Source: Candidatus Marsarchaeota G1 archaeon BE_D
Lineage (GTDB): Archaea; Thermoproteota; Thermoprotei_A; Marsarchaeales; Marsarchaeaceae
Assembly: GCA_003019595.1 (NCBI GenBank)
Contig: NEXD01000007.1
Coordinates: 1 to 42,174, forward strand
Length of the DNA: 42,174 bases
Direction: 5' to 3'
Part shown: positions 7,875 through 16,592 of the stretch, piece after piece
Numbering within the stretch: position 1 is the first letter of the stretch
Layout of the letters: every line of letters starts with the position of its first letter
Position numbers and translations under genes: made by a program
The notes under the pieces: model-generated
The model's input: the letters and a program-made list of their open reading frames with translations, nothing else
Told to the model about the DNA's origin: nothing
Databases searched by the model: none

Positions 7875-9545
7875 TCAAAAGATTCTCGGCTCTGTGTACT
7901 CCCCGTAAACTTCTTTTAACGCGCCTATCACCTCACCAAGTGTGGCGTAATTGTTTACACAATCAAGAACATAGGGAACGAGATTCTTGTTTTGGTTTGC
8001 CGCTTGTTTCAACTCTTCCAGTGAAAGCTTTACCGCTCTGTTGTCACGCTTTTCTCTGAGCTTCTTTACTCTTTCCACTTGTGACCTTTCTATTTCAGGG
8101 TCGATCCTAAATATCGGAATTTTCGGTGGTTCTTCCGCTCTGTAGCAGTTAACACCCACAAGAAATCTTCTTTTTTCTTCTAGTGAGCGCTGGTATCTGT
8201 AAGCCGAATCTGAAAGCTGTCTTTGGAAATAACCGCTTTGTATGCACTTTATCACACCGCCCAGGCTTTCTATTTCGTTGATGAGTTTCCAAGCCTCTTC
8301 TTCCACTTTGTCCGTGAGGCTTTCCACAAAGTAAGAACCGGCAAGCGGGTCAACAGTGTTTGCAACGCCCGTTTCAAGCGCGAGTATCTGCTGCGTCCTC
8401 ACGGCTATTTTCGCGGCTTCTTCTGTTGGAAGACCAAGCGCTTCGTCCATCGCGTTCGTGTGCAGGCTTTGAGTGCCTCCTAGCACTGCGGCGAGAGCTT
8501 CGTACGCGACCCTTACGATGTTGTTGTAAGGCTCTTGTGCTGTGAGCGAAACGCCTGCGGTCTGCGTGTGAAAACGAAGCCACATCGAGCGAGGATTCTT
8601 TGCGCCAAATCTTTCGCGCATGATCTTTGCCCACATTCTTCTTGCTGCTCTGAACTTCGCTATCTCTTCGAAGAAGTCGATGTGAGAATCAAAGAAGAAC
8701 GATATTCTTGGCGCAAACTCGTCCACATCCAACCCTCTTTCAATCGCCTTTTGCACGTAGGTGATTCCGTCTGCTAGCGTGAACGCAAGCTCCTGCACGG
8801 CTGTAGCCCCTGCTTCGCGAATGTGGTAACCGCTCACGCTGATAAAGTTGTACTTCGGCATCTTTTTAGAGCAGTATTCAAAAGTGTCTATCACAAGCTT
8901 AAGGCTTGGTTCTGGAGGAAAGATGTACTCCTTTTGAGCGATGTACTCCTTGAGTATGTCGTTTTGAATCGTGCCGCTAAGAGCTTCTTGAGGCACGCCT
9001 TGTTTTTCTGCAACCGCGATGTACAAAGCGAGTAAAACTATCGCAGGACCGTTTATCGTCATGGAAACCGTGACCTTGTCTAGCGGTATTCCTTCAAAGA
9101 GTTTTTCCATGTCTAACAGAGATGCCACAGAAACCCCTTCTCTTCCAACTTCACCTCTTGACATCGGATGGTCAGGATCGTAACCCATGAGGGTTGGCAT
9201 GTCAAAAGCCACACTAAGACCTGTTTCACCTTCTGACAAAAGGTACTTAAACCTTCTATTTGTTTCTTCGGGTGTGCCAAAACCAGAAAACTGTCTGATT
9301 GTCCAAAGCTTGGTTCGGTACATAGTTTTGTGAATTCCACGCGTAAAAGGATATTCACCCGGATTTCCAAGTTTTTGTGAGTAATCAAATCCTCTCAAGT
9401 CTTCGGGCGTGTAAACCTCTTTTATGGGTATACCTGATAGTGTTGACAGTTCGCGGTTTTTCGCAAGCTCATCGATGTTTTCCGAATAAAGAGTTTTCTC
9501 TCTTGTAAACTTCGTTTTTGGGAAATCCGTGCTTGTGTTTTCCAT
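7875..9545 (-). CDS. mcmA: Methylmalonyl-CoA mutase, large catalytic subunit
   Basis: TIM-barrel catalytic subunit of 556 residues. Highly conserved segments include [20 protein letters not shown] and [14 protein letters not shown] near the N-terminus, and the central [19 protein letters not shown]. The [16 protein letters not shown] region completes the match. The ATG at 9545 lies about 25 bp after a TATA-like box, which fits a leaderless transcript. It is the first gene of an operon with mcmB, meaB and the CitE-like gene. No methylmalonyl-CoA epimerase is in the window, so this enzyme must come from elsewhere or the pathway must use one isomer. Confidence 0.95.
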   Translation of the reverse strand: MENTSTDFPKTKFTREKTLYSENIDELAKNRELSTLSGIPIKEVYTPEDLRGFDYSQKLGNPGEYPFTRGIHKTMYRTKLWTIRQFSGFGTPEETNRRFKYLLSEGETGLSVAFDMPTLMGYDPDHPMSRGEVGREGVSVASLLDMEKLFEGIPLDKVTVSMTINGPAIVLLALYIAVAEKQGVPQEALSGTIQNDILKEYIAQKEYIFPPEPSLKLVIDTFEYCSKKMPKYNFISVSGYHIREAGATAVQELAFTLADGITYVQKAIERGLDVDEFAPRISFFFDSHIDFFEEIAKFRAARRMWAKIMRERFGAKNPRSMWLRFHTQTAGVSLTAQEPYNNIVRVAYEALAAVLGGTQSLHTNAMDEALGLPTEEAAKIAVRTQQILALETGVANTVDPLAGSYFVESLTDKVEEEAWKLINEIESLGGVIKCIQSGYFQRQLSDSAYRYQRSLEEKRRFLVGVNCYRAEEPPKIPIFRIDPEIERSQVERVKKLREKRDNRAVKLSLEELKQAANQNKNLVPYVLDCVNNYATLGEVIGALKEVYGEYTEPRIF

Positions 9546-9567
9546 TTCAATAATTGATATTCGTCCC

Positions 9568-9577
9568 TATAAAAAAA
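9568..9577 (-). promoter_or_regulatory. TATA-like box of the methylmalonyl-CoA mutase operon
   Basis: On the minus strand the stretch reads TTTTTTTATA, centred about 27 bp before the mcmA ATG. This is the archaeal spacing between the TATA box and transcription start, so the mRNA is predicted to be leaderless. Confidence 0.45.
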
Positions 9578-9623
9578 CTCTTTGAAAATTTCAATAGCGT
9601 TTAACGCCTTGGGGTTTTTAAAA

Positions 9624-10313
9624 TTAGCCGTTAAAGTGCAGAATTACGGATTGATTAAGAAGGTCTATCACTACGAGCGTGTAATTTTCATGTGAAAAAG
9701 GGTAAAACTTTCCGTCCTGTGACCAATAACCTTGTATTGTTCGAGGGACACACTCTGAGCGCTGCGGATAAATCAGCACAAGACCTGTTTGCGGAGGAAA
9801 CGTGACACACATGTACGCAATTCCTTTGGTATAATTTCCATAAAACAATAGCGCTTTATCGCTATTTGGCTCAAAAACAATTTTGCTTACGTTAAAGAGC
9901 GCTGGGCACATCATAATCGAAGTTGGATTAAAAACGTAGACAGGTTGAGCGTTGCTTAACGATTTTACGCTTGAGTAGTAGCCAGTAAACAAAGCGAAAA
10001 TTAGTGGGAAACCGCTTCCACAGTGCCCAACGCTGAAGCTCGCCCATCTTAAAAACGGCACATCCGCGTTTAATGGTGTAACGCTCGTGTTTGCGTTTTT
10101 GTCGTTCGTCATATACGCAAGCATAGAAACGCGAGTATTTCCCCGCCACTTTGTGATATTTAAAGACACAACTAAACAAAGACCATTGGCAAAGCACTGT
10201 GATTTTGTCTCTTTTACTGAGGCTTCAAAATGAAAAACAAATATTGCTAACAGCGCAATAGTAACAAAGAACAAAGCGAGCGTTTTACGAGTGGACAACG
10301 CCAAGCTTTTCAT
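9624..10313 (-). CDS. Secreted or membrane-anchored protein of unknown function
   Basis: Protein of 229 residues. Residues 1-9 are basic and 10-29 (KTLALFFVTIALLAIFVFHF) are a membrane anchor or signal sequence, followed by a beta-rich outer domain with several Asn-x-Ser/Thr sites. Four Cys residues could form disulfides outside the cell. The ATG overlaps the TGA of the preceding broken gene in an ATGA arrangement, which places it in a three-gene unit of secreted proteins. The family was not recognised. Confidence 0.6.
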   Translation of the reverse strand: MKSLALSTRKTLALFFVTIALLAIFVFHFEASVKETKSQCFANGLCLVVSLNITKWRGNTRVSMLAYMTNDKNANTSVTPLNADVPFLRWASFSVGHCGSGFPLIFALFTGYYSSVKSLSNAQPVYVFNPTSIMMCPALFNVSKIVFEPNSDKALLFYGNYTKGIAYMCVTFPPQTGLVLIYPQRSECVPRTIQGYWSQDGKFYPFSHENYTLVVIDLLNQSVILHFNG

Positions 10314-11131
10314 AATGTTCCCTTTGTGTTTTCATTGGATTGCACGGTATAAAGATACATCGAACCATACTGTCCACTGTAATAATTGTCCACTATCTGG
10401 TAAAGATTTGAAGATTCACCAGTTTGCGTGGCGGGCACCGCGCTTGACATTTTGTTGTAGTTACTCACCAAATCGATGTACGTATAGAATATGCTTGTGT
10501 AAAGCGGTGTAAACGTTGAATGCTCACTATATATAAGGACCAACTATAACACCTTCGACTTGATCAAAGAAGTTTACAGGCGCGTAACCTGCTGGATAGT
10601 TGGATGTGCACGACACACTCCATAATGCCAAACCAGAGGGTTGTACGATAGTAAGGAGACGCTAACCTGTGTCGACGATTTTAATGTCACTTGAGTCACA
10701 ACCCACCAACCTCCTTGGTTTATGTTTCCATCATGCGGATAAGGTGGTAAAAGTTCACAGAATGGGAAATAGTTTCCTCCGTTCCAAACCTATAAGTATT
10801 CATAGTCAACAAAATAACCATTTGAAGTGTTTGTAATTTCGGGAACCGCTTGCATCCACCAAGTGCAACCAGCTTGAGCGTAACTGCAACCGTTTAGCAA
10901 CGCGTTTAATTGATAGCTGTAAATGTAACCATGTGAGCTAGGGATTGCCTTAAAAGTTGTCAAGGTCTCGGCCGAAAAGCGTATCCATGAATTCAAGTCG
11001 GTCTGAGTGCTGCTCGAGGTTATCTGGCGATTCGGGTTTTCAGCGTCTGTGTACGCCGATGCAGTAATTGAAGAAAATACAATCACAGTTAAAACTACAG
11101 CAATAAAAAGCACCCAATCCACCGATATCAC
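10310..11131 (-). pseudogene. Disrupted secreted protein gene (one in-frame TAG and two indels)
   Basis: The gene starts with GTG at 11131, directly after the stop of the previous gene, with a signal-like N-terminus (VLFIAVVLTVIVFSSITA). It reads to an in-frame TAG at 10790-10792 and continues in the same frame as VWNGGNYFPFCELLPPYPHD. One extra C in the CCC run at 10638-10640 moves reading into SGLALWSVSCTSNYPAGYAP. One extra TA in the TA tract at 10528-10535 then joins VEGVIVGPYI to YSEHSTFTPLYTSIF, running to the TGA at 10310. With those three bases added the length is divisible by 3 (274 residues), and the end overlaps the next ATG. The WWMQAVPEI and WNGG segments faintly recall thermopsin-like secreted proteins, but the family is not established. 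Confidence 0.7.
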
Positions 11132-11611
11132 CTATGGAGGTAGTGTGTGCGTGATTGTCGCAGCGCTCACGTTGTATTGTCCGTTTTCAAAAGGAATAGA
11201 AGCGGTTATTATCCCTTTTACTGAAGGAGCACCGAGTTGGCAAGGAGCTGAGTAGCTGAAAAACTCAAGTAAAAGATAAATTCGAGAAGTTGTGTTGTGA
11301 TAGTTGGTGATCGTGCTTCCATCCAAGTATCCTCCCCAAGTCGTTGTTTTGTTCTCAATTGTCCAGCCTACAAGCGAGTATTTCGAACCGTTTGTCGCTT
11401 GAACAAACTCAGGCGTTTGCTCTACTTTTTGAGCGAGCACCGAGATGTTGGAAGGCACGTTTGTCGCAGGACAATCAGAAGGCTCGATAGACGCGTTATT
11501 TTGTGGTGGCGCACCACTTTTGCTAAAAGCCAAGACACCAACAGTAATTACCACAAAAGCGATGGTTAAAATGAGCGTAAAATACAAACCTCTGTGATTT
11601 GCTTTTTTCAC
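11132..11611 (-). CDS. Membrane-anchored extracytoplasmic protein of unknown function
   Basis: Protein of 159 residues from a GTG start. Residues 10-30 (LYFTLILTIAFVVITVGVLA) form one N-terminal membrane helix, and the rest is polar, rich in Ser, Thr and Asn, with two Cys residues that could be bonded. It is the first of three adjacent secreted-protein genes on this strand, and its TAG abuts the GTG of the next gene. The AT-rich 100 bp upstream probably hold the promoter. No family was recognised. Confidence 0.6.
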   Translation of the reverse strand: MKKANHRGLYFTLILTIAFVVITVGVLAFSKSGAPPQNNASIEPSDCPATNVPSNISVLAQKVEQTPEFVQATNGSKYSLVGWTIENKTTTWGGYLDGSTITNYHNTTSRIYLLLEFFSYSAPCQLGAPSVKGIITASIPFENGQYNVSAATITHTLPP

Positions 11612-11713
11612 ATCATTTTTTTCACATCATATAGTTTACAAAACTTATTTAAAAATAATACTAAAAACTGAATTTTACTTATTAGCTTCTTAATCCATAG
11701 ACAAAGGTTTCGT

Positions 11714-12105
11714 CTATCGTATTTCACTGCTTGTTACGGTTTTTACATACGTGTTACCAACGCGTTTTAGTTTTTCTTGATCGGTCACAAGCGTCATCTT
11801 GTTGTTCACGGCCGCTTGAAGATAAGCCGCGTCATAGTAGGTGAGTCCTTCTTTTAGGGCAACCGTTAGAACACTCAGTGGCTCTACCCCTGAATCTTGT
11901 GCATTTTGTTGAAAACAGATATGAGCGCGTCAAGCGTGATTTTCGCATCATCTGTGCTGAGCGTTTTGTACAAATGAACCTGCTTCCACACAGCGTTTCC
12001 AAGCTCATAGAACGCAAGCTCAATTGTGTATCCTTCTAGAAGCTCATCCAGCTTTTTTCTTTCGACGAGCGCTATGATCGCAGAAGAATCGAAGAGATAA
12101 TTCAT
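11714..12105 (-). pseudogene. vapC: VapC-type PIN-domain toxin with a one-base frameshift
   Basis: PIN-domain ribonuclease of a VapBC pair. The first frame reads MNYLFDSSAIIALVERKK and stops after HKIQG. The second frame gives GVEPLSVLTVALKEGLTYYD then AAYLQAA and LVTDQEKL, the C-terminal half of a PIN domain. One extra G in the G4 run near 11889-11892 joins them into 130 residues, normal for VapC. All four acidic positions expected for metal binding are still encoded (FDSSA, the Glu of AFYELGN, YYDAAY, VTDQE). The ATG overlaps the vapB stop by 4 bp. A frameshift in the toxin with an intact antitoxin is a common decay state, but a base-calling error fits equally well. Confidence 0.8.
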
Positions 12106-12338
12106 GCCTCGCTTCTGCTCTCCCTTATTGCGCGCACCCAGTTGTTTCTTCCAGCCTTTGCGATGATCACACTTGCGCGTTTCACCTTTTTGCGTAGCTC
12201 TTCCCTTGTCCTTTGTTCAACCTCCTCTATAAGCGCCCTCTTTATCACCTCTGATGGCTTTATCGAAAGCTCCGCAAGCTTCTTTCTAAGCTCTTTGTCT
12301 ATTTTCGCAGAGACCGTTACATACTCCACATATACCAC
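12102..12338 (-). CDS. vapB: VapB-type antitoxin
   Basis: Protein of 78 residues from a GTG start at 12338 (a second GTG lies at 12329). The N-terminus VSAKIDKELRKKLAELSIKP followed by SEVIKRALIEEVEQ is the ribbon-helix-helix form used by archaeal VapB antitoxins. The basic C-terminus would bind and block the PIN toxin. It overlaps vapC by 4 bp. Inverted repeats in the promoter suggest the usual autorepression. Confidence 0.85.
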   Translation of the reverse strand: MVYVEYVTVSAKIDKELRKKLAELSIKPSEVIKRALIEEVEQRTREELRKKVKRASVIIAKAGRNNWVRAIRESRSEA

Positions 12339-12346
12339 CCAAAAGG

Positions 12347-12380
12347 TACTACTAAATGGTAGTATAAGAATAATACTATA
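12347..12380 (-). promoter_or_regulatory. vapBC promoter with overlapping inverted repeats
   Basis: TACTAC (12347-12352) pairs with GTAGTA (12359-12364), and TAGTAT (12360-12365) pairs with ATACTA (12373-12378). The two dyads share the central half-site and lie 9-40 bp before the vapB start, over the AT-rich core promoter. Such arrays are typical binding sites for ribbon-helix-helix dimers. Confidence 0.5.
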
Positions 12381-12417
12381 TTTTGGTTAGAGAAAATTAA
12401 TGGTTGGAATTGTTCAT

Positions 12418-12545
12418 TTAGTGAGCTACCCCCGCTCTTAAGGCTTCCTGCCTCATCGCCCCGCCTTACCTCCTTGCCAACCCAAGAGGGTAGGGGAGGT
12501 AGTGGGCGAAGCTTTCCAGGCTACCGCGAGTGACTCCCACCTTTT
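12418..12545 (-). mobile_element. Right-end remnant of an IS200/IS605-family element
   Basis: A GC-rich, hairpin-prone block in AT-rich DNA. It begins GTGAGCTACCCCCGCTCTTA, closely like the right end of the intact element near 39917 (GTGTGAACTACCCCGCC). It contains the complementary pair CCTACC-type and GGTAGG-type arms around 12470-12505. It lies directly beyond the decayed tnpB on the same strand, as expected for the element's 3' end and its guide-RNA scaffold. Confidence 0.6.
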
Positions 12546-12550
12546 AAAAG

Positions 12551-13356
12551 AACCAAACAAGTGTTAAAATCCCGCTCAAGAGTAAACCTGAATAGACATG
12601 GCGAAACACTCGGTCTTCGTCAGGTTCTGGTTGATTCTTCCGCAAACACTCGCGAGATGTGTCCTACGCTCAAAGTTTATCATGTTTTAAAAGCTGCCAC
12701 CCAAGAATCCTTGGTTCAGAAAACGAGGAATTGCACAGCCTCATCCTTCTTGGTTTCGCTTTTTTAGATCCTGAACATCCAAATCCTCTAGGACTAACAT
12801 GTCTCACTCCTGTGCGAGGAGAAGCTCAAGTTTAAAGAACAAGTCTTGCTTGAAGTGCTTGTGATGCATTGCGAGCCTCCTTTTGCGCTTCCTCGACCAA
12901 GCCGCGCAGATTCTGCCTGATGGGTAAGCCTTCACGCACACTTCGCACCATGTTCACTGGTAACTCCTTGTGAAGAATCAAAGTAAAACCTGATTTTGCT
13001 CAGAAAAAGCCGTGCTTCGTGTTTTTGCCGAACCGACTTCGTGTCGCAAAACTTCCAACCAGTGGGTAAACCAAGCACAAAAACTTGTTTTTCTTGATTT
13101 TGTTCGCCTTCAAAGAACCTTTGACGAGCTTGGTAAAACCTCTCTGTGACTTGCCAGGTAACTTGGGAGTGTAGCGCTTGAAACTCAGGGTTCTTAAATC
13201 TAAAACTAGTTGTCTGAGCTCGTTTTTGTTCATCGTGTGTTTGTTTCTTTGGCACTCCTTCAGTAAGAGCGCGTTGTACAGTTTACATAACCTCTAACTT
13301 TCAACACCTTCGCGGTTGTTTTTGAGCAGTACGCTCTGAACCTGAAGGCTCTTACA
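12551..13356 (-). pseudogene. Decayed TnpB (IS605 OrfB) gene
   Basis: Pieces of TnpB appear in the expected order in several frames. Near 13353-13303 the reading RAFRFRAYCSKTTAKVLKV matches the TnpB N-terminus. NALLLKECQRNKHT follows, then FKNPEFQALHSQVTWQVTER with QARQRFF, then LSKI and GFTLILHKELPVN in a shifted frame. LVLEDLDVQDLKKRNQ near 12800 is the RuvC-II glutamate segment, and SVCGRINQNLTKTE near 12640 is the half-decayed zinc finger. The RuvC-I GIDLG segment is missing and stops interrupt the reading, so it is inactive. About 0.8 kb remains of a usual 1.2 kb. Confidence 0.75.
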
Positions 13357-13660
13357 CGCACACCGAATATTGCGCGCGTATCTTTTTGAATCCCCGCTTT
13401 GGCGAGGTTTTGGAAGCTTTATAAAAATATACTGATGTCCTGAAGTGTACAACCTTTTCGCTAAAGACAATTGCTTAATTATTTTATGCGCATTTTGAAT
13501 TAGCTGGTGCGTAGCCTGTGGTTCTTGTGGATTATTTGTGAGCTAAAGCTTCCAACAAATTTAAAATAGTAAACCAATTCGTTCGTGATATTGTCGGCAG
13601 AAAGACCTAGTAAAAATATCTGGACAAGCTTAAAAGCAAAAATTGGTATGCATTAATACA

Positions 13661-14944
13661 ATGGAAAAGTTTGAGCTCGCAATTGTTGGAGGAGGACCGG
13701 CGGGTCTAACGTGTGCGTATGTAGCCTCAAAGCTCGGTGTACAAACTATCGTGCTTGAAAGAGGAAATTCCCCAGGCACAAAGACCGTATCGGGTGGCCT
13801 GCTTTACACTCATGTTTTAAAGCATATTTTTCCCAATTTCTGGGAAGAAGGTTTTTTTGAGCGTGTGATAGAGCGCTACTTGCTCACTTTTCTTTCAAAA
13901 GATAGAGCAACTTCGCTCGATTTTTTTGACACAACGATGAGTAAACCACCGTACAACGCGGTATCGGTTTTACGCTCAAAACTTGATAGATGGCTTGCGT
14001 CAAAGGCTCAAGAAGCTGGCGCTTTTATTGCTACGGGAGTGAGAGTGGACGAATTGCTAAAAGAAAACGGAAAAGTTGTTGGCTTAAAATCTGGTTCTGA
14101 CGAAATAAGGTGTGATATAGTGGTCGTGTGCGACGGAATAAACTCGCTAGTTTCTAAAAGCTCAGGCGTTTTAAAGGAGTGGAAGGGAAGGCAACTAGGA
14201 ATTGGCGTAAAGCAAGTCTTAAGGCTTGATAAAAACAAAATCGAAGAAAGGTTTCTCTTAAAAGAAAGAGGAGGTGTCGAGTACACCTTCTTGGGCTTCC
14301 CAGAAGGCGTTGAAGGAGGAGGATTTTTGTACACGAACTACGATTCACTTTCCTTAGGCTTGATTCTCAACATGGAAAGTGTGGTCAAACAAAAAGTGGA
14401 GATGTGGAAGGTTCTTGAAGACTTCAAATCACATCCTTTTGTGTCTAGGTTGGTCGAGGGCGCCGAAGTAGAAGAGTACAGCACGTGTCTTGTTGCGGAA
14501 GGCGGGCTTGAAATGGTGCCCGCGCTTTACTCAAACGGATATTTGCTTGCTGGTTCAGCGGCGGGATTAGTTCTCAACACGGGTTTTAACTTAAGAGGAA
14601 TGGATTTTGCGATCGCGTCTGGTGCGATAGCGGGGGAGGTGGCCGCGCAAGCCATAAAAAGAAAGGAGTTTTCGTCAAACTTTCTTTCTATTTACGAAAA
14701 AAAGCTCAAAGAGAGTTTTGTGTTGAGAGACCTAAAAAGATACAGCAGGTATCCAGCGTTCTTTTCGAATGAAAGGCTTTACTCAGCCTACCCAAGGCTG
14801 GTCAACGAGTTTTTGCACGGCGCTTATTTTGTGGACGGCTCGGATAAGGGGCACCTTTACGACATCATGAAATCCGCGATGCGCGACAAAGTGTCCGCGA
14901 TCGGGGTTTTAAAGGACTTGGTCGAGGCGATGAGGGCGATCTGA
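13661..14944 (+). CDS. FixC-like FAD-dependent oxidoreductase (electron-transfer flavoprotein:quinone type)
   Basis: Flavoprotein of about 427 residues. The FAD motif is AIVGGGPAGL at the N-terminus, followed by VLERGNSPGTKTVSGGLLYT and a FixC-like HIFPNFWEE segment. The second FAD region is GYLLAGSAAGLVLNTGFNLR. FixC/ETF-QO proteins pass electrons from electron-transfer flavoprotein to quinone, which here would link acyl-CoA dehydrogenation to the membrane. Geranylgeranyl-reductase-type relatives are a less likely alternative. The ATG at 13661 was chosen over a TTG at 13643. No fixA, fixB or fixX is next to it; tRNA-Gln follows after 42 bp. Confidence 0.8.
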   Translation: MEKFELAIVGGGPAGLTCAYVASKLGVQTIVLERGNSPGTKTVSGGLLYTHVLKHIFPNFWEEGFFERVIERYLLTFLSKDRATSLDFFDTTMSKPPYNAVSVLRSKLDRWLASKAQEAGAFIATGVRVDELLKENGKVVGLKSGSDEIRCDIVVVCDGINSLVSKSSGVLKEWKGRQLGIGVKQVLRLDKNKIEERFLLKERGGVEYTFLGFPEGVEGGGFLYTNYDSLSLGLILNMESVVKQKVEMWKVLEDFKSHPFVSRLVEGAEVEEYSTCLVAEGGLEMVPALYSNGYLLAGSAAGLVLNTGFNLRGMDFAIASGAIAGEVAAQAIKRKEFSSNFLSIYEKKLKESFVLRDLKRYSRYPAFFSNERLYSAYPRLVNEFLHGAYFVDGSDKGHLYDIMKSAMRDKVSAIGVLKDLVEAMRAI

Positions 14945-14986
14945 TTGACACACAAAGCTTAAAGTCTTAGGTCGAAATTTATTTTT

Positions 14987-15059
14987 AGCCCCGTCGTCTA
15001 GCGGCCAAGGATGGGGGACTCTGGATCCTCCGACGCCGGTTCGAATCCGGCCGGGGCTA
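14987..15059 (+). tRNA. tRNA-Gln (anticodon CTG)
   Basis: Cloverleaf of 73 nt without intron or encoded CCA. The acceptor stem AGCCCCG pairs with CGGGGCT, and the discriminator base is A. The anticodon stem is GGGGA/TCCTC around loop CTCTGGA, which gives anticodon CTG for the codon CAG. The T arm is GCCGG-TTCGAAT-CCGGC. The A1-U72 pair is the feature archaeal GatDE uses to tell tRNA-Gln from tRNA-Glu, so glutamine is probably charged by transamidation. Confidence 0.93.
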
Positions 15060-15114
15060 TTCGGAATAGTTAAATAGTTAGATGGAATTGAATTAGTGAT
15101 AGAGGTTTTGGTAA

Positions 15115-16143
15115 ATGGTGGTAACCAAGAAAAAAGAAAGAGATGAAGAAATTGAAAATCTAGAAGAAAATGAAAGCGCGGTGGTCGGAGAAGACCCTGT
15201 GATTTCCAAGCTTATGGAGTTACCTGGTGTTGGTGAAGCTACTGCGTCAAAGCTTGTTGAACACGGTTACAGAACTTATGAGTCGCTTGCTGTGGCAAAC
15301 CCTAATGAGTTGGCCACAATCACTGGTTTACCCGTGACTCTGTCACAAAAGATCATCAGCGCGGCGCGTGCGCAGCTCAAGTTCACGATAAAGACCGCTT
15401 ATGAGCTTGAGCAAGAAATGAAAGAAATAAAAAGGATAACCACAGGAAGTAAGAGCCTTGATAAGCTACTTGGTGGAGGAGTTGAAACGCGCTCTGCGAC
15501 AGAGTTTTTCGGGGAATTTGGTGCAGGAAAAACCCAAATCGCTTTTCAGCTGTCGGTTAACGTTCAGCTTCCGCAGGAAAAAGGAGGGCTTGAAGGTTCT
15601 ACACTATTTATAGACACAGAAGGCACGTTCGTTCCTGCGCGTATCAGAAGCATGGCGGAAGCGCTTGGGTTAAATCCAGAAAAAACGCTTCAGAACATCT
15701 TTTGGATTAGGGCTTTGAACAGCGACCACCAGATTGCGATTGTCGAAGGCGCAAAGGACTTTATCCAAAGCCATAACGTAAAGCTCATCGTGGTTGACAG
15801 CGTGACAAGCCTGTTTCGTTCAGAGTATCCAGGAAGAGAGAATTTGGCGGTAAGGCAGCAAAAGCTCAACATGCACCTACACAGCCTTCTACGTCTTGCG
15901 GAAGTGTACAACCTAGCGGTCGTGGTCACAAATCAGGTTATGGCCACACCAGACATGTTCTACGGCGACCCAACGCGCGCTGTGGGTGGTAACATAATAG
16001 GCCATGCGCCAAACAACAGAGTTTATCTCAGAAAGAGCAAAGGTCAAAAAAGAATCGCAAGGCTAGTGGACAGCTCTTACTTAGAGCCAGGGGAAGTTGT
16101 GTTCGAAATAACACCCGAGGGTGTTCGTGACCCTCAGGATTAG
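15115..16143 (+). CDS. radA: RadA, archaeal RecA/Rad51-family recombinase
   Basis: Strand-exchange ATPase for homologous recombination, 342 residues, normal for RadA. A helix-hairpin-helix domain covers roughly residues 30-80 ([17 protein letters not shown]). The Walker A is GEFGAGKTQ, Walker B is [19 protein letters not shown], and the L2 region is present near [11 protein letters not shown]. The motif [15 protein letters not shown] marks the start of the core ATPase. ATG at 15115. It overlaps the convergent IscA-like gene by 4 bp. Confidence 0.97.
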   Translation: MVVTKKKERDEEIENLEENESAVVGEDPVISKLMELPGVGEATASKLVEHGYRTYESLAVANPNELATITGLPVTLSQKIISAARAQLKFTIKTAYELEQEMKEIKRITTGSKSLDKLLGGGVETRSATEFFGEFGAGKTQIAFQLSVNVQLPQEKGGLEGSTLFIDTEGTFVPARIRSMAEALGLNPEKTLQNIFWIRALNSDHQIAIVEGAKDFIQSHNVKLIVVDSVTSLFRSEYPGRENLAVRQQKLNMHLHSLLRLAEVYNLAVVVTNQVMATPDMFYGDPTRAVGGNIIGHAPNNRVYLRKSKGQKRIARLVDSSYLEPGEVVFEITPEGVRDPQD

Positions 16144-16529
16144 TGACACTTTTCGATTTTGCCAGGTCTTGCTGTGGTTCTAAAAGACTGTCCACAGCCA
16201 CAGCTTTGAACCGCGTTTGGATTGTCGATTTTGAATCCTGAAGACTGCAGTGTTTCAACGTAGTCGATTGTCGAACCCTTTATAAACTGCGAAGAATATC
16301 TGTCGACAAAAACTTTCACGCCAAACTGCTCGACCACGTAGTCTCCTTCTAGTGGCTCTTTTTCGAGCGACATCCCATATGTAAGACCAGAGCACCCGCC
16401 ACCCCTTACAAACACGCGTAGCCCATATCCCAGTTTGTTGTTTTGTGTGATGATTTGCTTTATTCTGTTCGCGGCTCTTTCGGTGAGTGTAATCACAGGA
16501 GCTTCACTCTTGAGTTCAATTTCAGCCAT
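16140..16529 (-). CDS. HesB/IscA-family iron-sulfur cluster assembly protein
   Basis: A-type Fe-S carrier. The three Cys ligands are present: [10 protein letters not shown] in the middle and SCGCGQSF near the C-terminus. ATG at 16529 is preferred to an in-frame GTG at 16541 because a GTTATAAT box lies about 20 bp upstream. It stands beside a gene for an enzyme with four ferredoxin-type clusters, a plausible client. The extra C-terminal tail [13 protein letters not shown] is slightly longer than usual. Confidence 0.9.
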   Translation of the reverse strand: MAEIELKSEAPVITLTERAANRIKQIITQNNKLGYGLRVFVRGGGCSGLTYGMSLEKEPLEGDYVVEQFGVKVFVDRYSSQFIKGSTIDYVETLQSSGFKIDNPNAVQSCGCGQSFRTTARPGKIEKCH

Positions 16530-16592
16530 TATTCGCACCACATTATAACAACCGTTTCACTTATTTATGGCTTTTGCAATAAGCGTATCACG

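Noticed and set aside
10790-10792. In-frame TAG as a pyrrolysine codon
   Set aside because: The same gene has two further indels, and no pyrrolysine genes are in the window, so simple decay is more likely.
13000-13233. 77-codon frame in the fossil tnpB
   Set aside because: It lies within the TnpB relic in another frame. The TnpB-like reading on the same strand explains the region better, apart from a short N-terminal part that belongs to the relic.
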